A stretch of 11,421 bases of DNA from assembly GCA_037443425.1 (NCBI GenBank), contig JBBIOI010000109.1, positions 1 through 11,421 on the forward strand, given 5' to 3'. Of this stretch, positions 7,893-11,421 are shown in pieces; the stretch's first letter is position 1; every line of letters begins with the position of its first letter. The notes under the pieces were generated by a model. That model was not told where the DNA came from. It saw only the letters and a program-made list of their open reading frames with translations, and searched no databases. This DNA is from JBBIOI01 sp037443425. GTDB taxonomy: Bacteria > Desulfobacterota > BSN033 > UBA1163. The translations under genes and the position numbers were made by a program.

Positions 7893-8899
7893 TACCTATC
7901 AATCTTTTTTAAATTATCCCAGACAGCCTCTAATAATTCATCTATCCCTTCCCCACTCTTAGCCGATATAAGATAAAGCTTTTTCCCTATTTTCTCAAAT
8001 TCTCTTTCAATCTCTGAAGCCCTTTCCCTTACAGAGGGTATATCTATCTTATTTAGAGCAATGATTTGGGGCTTTTGTGTTAAAGAAGAATCATAGGCCT
8101 CCAATTCTTTATTAATAGAATTAAAATCCTTAACAGGGTCTCTTGACTCATTCTGGGAGGCATCGAGAAGATGAATAATAAGCCTTGTCCTTTCTATATG
8201 TCTTAAAAACCTTAACCCAAGGCCTGCTCCCCTCTGAGCGCCTTCAATCAATCCTGGGATATCAGCTACAACGAAAACCCCTTCACCCTCTCTTTCAACC
8301 ACCCCCAGATTTGGAATAAGTGTGGTGAAGGGATATGAAGCAATCTTAGGTTTTGCTGATGTAATCTTAGCAAGAAGTGTAGACTTTCCCACATTTGGAT
8401 AGCCAACCAAGCCTACATCTGCTAAAAGCTTAAGTTCAAGCCTCAGGTATCTTTGCTCTCCCTTTTCGCCTTTTTCTGCATAATACGGGGCTCTATTTGT
8501 AGGAGTAGCAAAGCGGGCATTTCCCCTACCTCCCTTACCACCTTTTACCGCGATAAATTTTTGACCATCAAATATGAGGTCTTCTAAAACCTCACCAGTT
8601 TCATCATCTTTAACAACAGTACCAACAGGTACTTTAATGATAAGATCCTCTCCATCCTTCCCTGTCTGATTCTTTCCTCTACCGTGCGCACCCCTTTTAG
8701 CAAAAAATTGACCTGAATAGGTCAAATCAAGAAGTGTTGATAACTGGATATCTGCCTGTAGAATCACATCCCCACCTTTTCCGCCGTCACCACCATCAGG
8801 TCCACCCTTGGGAATAAACTTTTCTCTTCTAAAACTTACACAGCCATTACCCCCATCTCCTGCCTTTACAAAAATTCTTACCTCATCAACAAATTTCAT
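7892..8899 (-). CDS. obgE: Obg/CgtA ribosome-assembly GTPase
   Basis: A 335-residue GTPase involved in 50S subunit maturation and stress signalling. The glycine-rich Obg fold covers about 1-158 (VKAGDGGNGCVSFRREKF, then GGPDGGDGGKGGDV). The G domain follows with G1 GYPNVGKST (166-174), a switch region TLIPNLG, G3 DIPG (213-216), G4 NKID (283-286) and G5 SAK (312-314). It stops soon after the G domain, so it lacks the extra C-terminal domain (OCT or acidic tail) of some homologues. MKFVDEV is the standard family N-terminus, so the ATG is secure, yet the 32 bp between rpmA and this start is almost only A and T before the ATG and holds no Shine-Dalgarno. The reason for that is unclear; initiation may depend on low structure. 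Confidence 0.98.
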   Translation of the reverse strand: MKFVDEVRIFVKAGDGGNGCVSFRREKFIPKGGPDGGDGGKGGDVILQADIQLSTLLDLTYSGQFFAKRGAHGRGKNQTGKDGEDLIIKVPVGTVVKDDETGEVLEDLIFDGQKFIAVKGGKGGRGNARFATPTNRAPYYAEKGEKGEQRYLRLELKLLADVGLVGYPNVGKSTLLAKITSAKPKIASYPFTTLIPNLGVVEREGEGVFVVADIPGLIEGAQRGAGLGLRFLRHIERTRLIIHLLDASQNESRDPVKDFNSINKELEAYDSSLTQKPQIIALNKIDIPSVRERASEIEREFEKIGKKLYLISAKSGEGIDELLEAVWDNLKKIDR

Positions 8900-8931
8900 T
8901 TTTTATTTTTTAATGGACATTGTGAAAAAGG

Positions 8932-9192
8932 TTATGTTGGCAGGGGATAGACACTTACCTGTTTTTTATCTCCTCCTTTGCTCTCATATCTCACAATTCC
9001 ATCGATTTTGGCAAAAAGTGTATAGTCTCTTCCCATTCCTACATTTTCACCAGGAAAAATTCGAGTCCCTTTTTGACGAACAATTATATTACCCGCTTGG
9101 ACAACCTGTCCACCAAATATCTTTACTCCAAGACGCTGTCCTGCACTATCTCTACCATTTCTTGAGCTTCCACCTGCTTTTTTGTGTGCCAT
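8932..9192 (-). CDS. rpmA: 50S ribosomal protein L27
   Basis: An 86-residue L27, beginning MAHKKAGGSSRNGRDSAGQR, whose N-terminal tail reaches the peptidyl transferase centre. There is no N-terminal extension of the kind cleaved by Prp in Firmicutes, which fits a Gram-negative host. An AGGGGTGATT Shine-Dalgarno precedes the ATG at a good distance. It sits 34 bp downstream of rplU, the near-universal bacterial arrangement, and is followed by obgE. Confidence 0.98.
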   Translation of the reverse strand: MAHKKAGGSSRNGRDSAGQRLGVKIFGGQVVQAGNIIVRQKGTRIFPGENVGMGRDYTLFAKIDGIVRYESKGGDKKQVSVYPLPT

Positions 9193-9226
9193 CTAATAAT
9201 CACCCCTTTCCTGTTTAGATCTTTTT

Positions 9227-9556
9227 TTAATTATTCAGTGAATTATCAAATGAGATATCACTAATTTTTAAATAGGTATAATTTTGTCTATGACCTTTTA
9301 AGCGCCTATAATTCTTTCTTTTCTTCATTTTATATATAAGTATCTTTTTACCCTTTGCGTGCCTTACAATTTCACCAATTACAGTTACATTTTCAAGATA
9401 AGGCTTTCCAACTACAATCTTTTCACCGAGTGAAATCATTAAAACATTTTTTAATTCAACACGATCACCTATCTCCCCGTTTATCTTTTCAATCTGTATG
9501 ATATCTCCCTGAGAAACCTTATACTCTTTCCCCCCTGCCTTTATAACAGCATACAT
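9227..9556 (-). CDS. rplU: 50S ribosomal protein L21
   Basis: A 109-residue L21 with the standard start MYAVIKAGGKEYKVSQGD and the conserved C-terminal block KRKNYRRLKGHRQNYTYLKI that contacts 23S rRNA. It is slightly longer than the E. coli protein (103). GGAGG lies 6 bp before the ATG. It is the first gene of the operon and is served by a near-consensus promoter directly upstream. The leader is only about 20 nt long, which leaves no room for a structured autoregulatory L21 leader such as that known in Firmicutes. Confidence 0.98.
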   Translation of the reverse strand: MYAVIKAGGKEYKVSQGDIIQIEKINGEIGDRVELKNVLMISLGEKIVVGKPYLENVTVIGEIVRHAKGKKILIYKMKKRKNYRRLKGHRQNYTYLKISDISFDNSLNN

Positions 9557-9583
9557 ATTAAACCTCCATGATTTAAATAATTA

Positions 9584-9612
9584 ATATTAATCAATTTTTT
9601 ATTTTTTGTCAA
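9584..9612 (-). promoter_or_regulatory. Strong predicted sigma70 promoter of the rplU operon
   Basis: On the minus strand TTGACA (9612-9607) matches the -35 consensus fully and TAATAT (9589-9584) is a good -10 box, with an ideal 17 bp spacer that is almost all A/T. Transcription would begin near 9577, about 20 nt before the rplU ATG, with the GGAGG ribosome binding site inside that leader. Position, spacing and match to consensus make this the likely main promoter for rplU-rpmA-obgE-proB-proA-nadD. Confidence 0.8.
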
Positions 9613-9637
9613 ACAAATTCTTTATTTTGCTGAGACA

Positions 9638-9656
9638 GGGAAACATCTCTTTTCCC
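9638..9656. repeat. Small perfect inverted repeat upstream of the rplU promoter
   Basis: GGGAAA and TTTCCC pair perfectly around a 7-base loop, 25 bp upstream of the -35 box. No T run follows on either strand, so it is not an intrinsic terminator. Its right arm continues as TTCCCGTGA, which recurs in the repeat at 9727-9735, so it may be a worn relative of that family rather than an operator. Confidence 0.4.
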
Positions 9657-9722
9657 GTGATAAGTTATTTATCTCAATGCTATACTTATTACGAAGCATA
9701 ATTTAACTCTACCCTCACCTGC

Positions 9723-9797
9723 GTCATTCCCGTGAAAACGGGAATCCAGATGTTTTTAAATGTTTTTTTCCTGGATTCCTGCCTTCGCAGGAATGAC
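9723..9797. repeat. REP-like palindromic repeat made of two inverted 27 bp units
   Basis: Two 27 bp units, 9723-9749 and 9771-9797, are inverted copies (22 of 27 identical) around a 21 bp T-rich centre. Each unit begins GTCATTCC and ends GGAATCCAG when read inwards. Each also holds its own hairpin with a 7 bp stem: ATTCCCG/CGGGAAT at 9726-9745 and ATTCCTG/CAGGAAT at 9775-9794. Of the five differences, two form a compensatory C-G to T-A pair that keeps the stem and three lie in the loop. The GTCATTCC...GGAATGAC pattern is a common dispersed intergenic repeat type in many bacterial genomes. No transposase is nearby. Confidence 0.8.
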
Positions 9798-9842
9798 AGC
9801 TTTAATTCCTATATTGAAATTAAGGCTTTTGAAGAAATTTAC

Positions 9843-9973
9843 GAGATTGCCACACCCTTCGGGCTCGCAATGACTGTAAACAAGAGGTCATCGTGAGGGA
9901 TGAAACGAACAAAAGAATCTCTTCATTTAATGAGATTACCACACATACATACTTTATAGATTCTCGCAATGAC
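9843..9973. repeat. Three diverged copies of a GAGATT...GCAATGAC dispersed repeat
   Basis: Copy one (9843-9874) runs from GAGATTGCC to CTCGCAATGAC. Copy two (9887-9921) is inverted, from GTCATCGTGAGG through ATGAAACGAAC to GAATCTC. Copy three (9932-9973) is again direct, from GAGATTACC to CTCGCAATGAC. The ends are much better kept than the middles. This resembles the widespread intergenic repeat with GTCATTGCGAG and AGCAATCTC ends. There is no reading frame in it. Confidence 0.7.
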
Positions 9974-10074
9974 TGATAAATAGAGGCTTTTACTTAAAAA
10001 ATCTTTCAATTTTGATATAAATAAATAATAAACTTTTTCAGAGCGAGTTCCCCTAAGGCTCTACTAAAAGCTTG

Positions 10075-10094
10075 ATTCCCTTTTTCACGGGAAT
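10075..10094. repeat. Third copy of the ATTCCC hairpin unit
   Basis: ATTCCC and GGGAAT frame an 8-base loop. Read on the minus strand it matches the unit at 9726-9745 in 19 of 20 bases, so it is an inverted copy about 330 bp away. It lies 52 bp after the stop of the MBL-fold gene and is followed on the minus strand by CAAGCTTTT. It could weakly help termination of that transcript, but the T tract is short and interrupted. Confidence 0.65.
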
Positions 10095-10103
10095 TTACGT
10101 AAA

Positions 10104-10137
10104 AGAAGCTTAGTTCGTTTCATTATTCGTAATGAAT
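10104..10137. repeat. Degenerate fourth copy of the second repeat family, with a small hairpin
   Basis: GTTCGTTTCAT followed by a TCGTAATGA end corresponds to the inverse of the repeat unit at 9887-9921, where ATGAAACGAAC occurs. Within it TTCATTA and TAATGAA (10119-10136) form a perfect 7 bp stem with a TTCG loop. It ends 9 bp short of the MBL-fold gene stop, so the repeat cluster reaches almost to that gene. Confidence 0.45.
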
Positions 10138-10146
10138 CGATCTTTC

Positions 10147-10833
10147 TCATTCAATCCCATATTGGCGACGGTATGACCTAATATAGTTCTCCACTTCTTT
10201 TTTTGTCCTATATATCCCAAAATGCCCTTCGCAAAGGATATCAGCATTAAGATCGAGTAACTTTTTTGTTGACCTATCCCACTGCTCAAGACTCGATCCA
10301 AACTCTTCTAAGAGAGGACCATGAAGATCTTGAGCAAAAAGAATCCTTTTACCACCTCGATCTAAATAAATAGAAATTGATCCTGGGGTATGTCCTGGTG
10401 TATAGAGACATACAATCCTTTGGTCTCCAATAATTAAAACCTCTTCTTCTTTATTAAACTTTATATCAACCTTAGTGGCCGGAAATTCTGTTCCATACCA
10501 AGTTGATGCCGTGAGTATCTGATCCCCTCTCTCCAAAGCTACGGCATCAAGCTTATGTATATAGATTTTAGCCCCAAATCTCTTTCTAAGTTCAGGTGCT
10601 CCGCCAATGTGGTCAATGTGACAGTGGGTTAGGATAATATTTTTTATATTTTCTGGATTTAATCCTAACATGTTGATATTATTTATGATTTTATTAACAC
10701 TGTGGCCTTCTCCACTATCAATCATCACGATTTCTTCAAGATCGATAACATAGATACATGAATCTCGATTATCAGTGATATCAGGTCCTCCAACAATATA
10801 AATATCCTCTATAATCTTATATGGTTTTATCAT
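10147..10833 (-). CDS. Metallo-beta-lactamase-fold hydrolase (glyoxalase II-like)
   Basis: A 228-residue protein with the full set of metal ligands for a two-metal site: THCHIDHIGG with His70, His72, Asp74 and His75, then His148 in TPGHTPGS, Asp169 in FAQDLHG and His204 in CEGHFG. The motif order and length fit the glyoxalase II / general MBL-fold hydrolase group rather than the beta-CASP nucleases. The substrate cannot be told from sequence; thioester, lactone or another hydrolysable bond are all possible. There is no signal peptide, so it should be cytoplasmic. Its ATG overlaps the stop of the radical SAM gene (ATGA) and a GGAG-type ribosome binding site precedes it, so the two are almost certainly made together. 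Confidence 0.9.
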   Translation of the reverse strand: MIKPYKIIEDIYIVGGPDITDNRDSCIYVIDLEEIVMIDSGEGHSVNKIINNINMLGLNPENIKNIILTHCHIDHIGGAPELRKRFGAKIYIHKLDAVALERGDQILTASTWYGTEFPATKVDIKFNKEEEVLIIGDQRIVCLYTPGHTPGSISIYLDRGGKRILFAQDLHGPLLEEFGSSLEQWDRSTKKLLDLNADILCEGHFGIYRTKKEVENYIRSYRRQYGIE

Positions 10834-11421
10834 ATCTCTCCTCTTTTTAATCTCTCTTTAAGTTTAACGAAATCTTCTTTAGTAAATCCATCCCATTCAC
10901 ATGGAAATATTGAATTGTTATGAAACAAAGGCTCATTTTCCAGATCAAATTTAGAAAACATCTTTGCTTTCTCAAACATCTGTGTATGAGGAATTGGTGA
11001 ATACTCTACAATAATAGGCTTTGCTCCGCTCTTTCTAACAAAAAAAATGCTTTCTTCAACATCTTTTACCATTTGGCCTGGAAGACCGGCCATAACATAG
11101 ACCCCTATTTCATTGCCTTCATATCCAGCCATATTTAAGTATTTGATTGCATTTAAAAATTCTTGATTTTTTACCTTTCCTCCTATTTCAATCTGGAATG
11201 ACTCATTAGAGGTCTCCAAACCGAGCCTAACGGTTTTAAAATTCGCTTTAAACAGGAGATTTGCTACTTCTTGGTCAATCTCCCTAATATGAAGCGCATT
11301 GGGTGTATGAAAATTGCACCTAATGCCCTTCTTTAGAATTTGTTCCGCTAATGGTATAAAATGTCTTTTTGGCTCTATTAAAAGGGCATCATCATAAAAT
11401 GCAATATTCTCTATTTCATAA
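10830..11421 (-). CDS. Radical SAM protein, partial (N-terminus beyond right edge)
   Basis: The frame is open to the right edge; the last 196 residues are visible. They show the later part of a radical SAM barrel: IENIAFYDDALL, then GIRCNFHTPNALHIREID, TVRLGLETSNE (a glutamate commonly contacting SAM), and the VYVMAGLPGQ strand. The C-terminal tail has SPIPHTQMFEKA. This pattern is like the subgroup with BchE-type or B12-binding relatives. The CxxxCxxC iron-sulfur motif and any B12-binding domain would lie outside the window and cannot be confirmed. The chemistry is therefore unknown. It is joined by a 4 bp overlap to the MBL-fold hydrolase, suggesting one pathway. Confidence 0.88.
   Translation of the reverse strand, partial: YEIENIAFYDDALLIEPKRHFIPLAEQILKKGIRCNFHTPNALHIREIDQEVANLLFKANFKTVRLGLETSNESFQIEIGGKVKNQEFLNAIKYLNMAGYEGNEIGVYVMAGLPGQMVKDVEESIFFVRKSGAKPIIVEYSPIPHTQMFEKAKMFSKFDLENEPLFHNNSIFPCEWDGFTKEDFVKLKERLKRGEI

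Larger units (their letters stand above)
9557..10146. other. 590 bp gene-free region between two codirectional operons
   Basis: No plausible protein-coding frame and no tRNA or rRNA are seen here. The left 60 bp hold the rplU ribosome binding site and promoter. Most of 9723-10137 consists of two degenerate palindromic repeat families. The pieces at about 9798-9842 and 9974-10074 are AT-rich with no feature I can name. No clear intrinsic terminator for the upstream operon is visible. Confidence 0.7.

Noticed and set aside
8808..9218. Plus-strand open frame of 136 codons over rpmA and the 5' end of obgE
   Set aside because: Antisense to two certain genes, no family features and no ribosome binding site.
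9557..9720. Structured L21 leader or riboswitch upstream of rplU
   Set aside because: The predicted transcription start leaves only about 20 nt of leader, and the one hairpin seen (9638-9656) lies upstream of the promoter.
10040..10062. AGAGC/GCTCT stem as a terminator of the MBL-fold operon
   Set aside because: Only 5 bp of stem with a 13-base loop, and on the minus strand it is followed by GAAAAAG rather than a T run.
9723..10137. CRISPR array
   Set aside because: Repeats differ in length and sequence, alternate in orientation and have no regular spacers; no cas gene is nearby.
10110..10301. Minus-strand frame of 63 codons overlapping the end of the MBL-fold gene
   Set aside because: Out of frame with a gene that has all its metal-binding motifs, including His204 in this stretch; the translation has no recognisable features.

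Overview
This 11.4 kb, AT-rich stretch looks like chromosomal housekeeping DNA from a Gram-negative (diderm) bacterium. All supported genes lie on the minus strand. The order rplU-rpmA-obgE-proB-proA-nadD-rsfS is typical of Desulfobacterota (former Deltaproteobacteria), Nitrospirota and related phyla. LapA/LapB-type and AsmA-type envelope proteins support an outer membrane. I cannot name the genus from sequence alone.

Layout in the direction of transcription (right to left). (1) 11421-10147: the C-terminal part of a radical SAM protein, overlapping by ATGA a complete metallo-beta-lactamase-fold hydrolase. (2) 10146-9557: about 590 bp without a gene. It is largely made of two families of degenerate palindromic repeats and ends in a near-consensus sigma70 promoter. 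(3) 9556-4802: ribosomal proteins L21 and L27, the ribosome-assembly GTPase Obg, proline biosynthesis ProB and ProA, and NAD biosynthesis NadD, in a tight operon. (4) 4785-4758: a second good promoter. (5) 4731-1: ribosome silencing factor RsfS, a DksA/TraR-type zinc-finger regulator, a fused LapA-LapB-like membrane TPR protein, a ComF-type phosphoribosyltransferase, and the first 613 residues of a large AsmA-like protein that leaves the window at its left edge.

The first part of the operon joins ribosome construction with proline and NAD supply. The second part joins ribosome hibernation and a stringent-response-type regulator to two proteins expected to act in envelope homeostasis. The most interesting points are the LapA-LapB fusion, the unusual start region of nadD, the repeat cluster at 9723-10137 (with compensatory changes that keep its hairpins), and the uncharacterised radical SAM/MBL pair. 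I see no mobile-element genes, CRISPR array, phage genes, tRNA or rRNA, and nothing that clearly forms a new multi-gene system.
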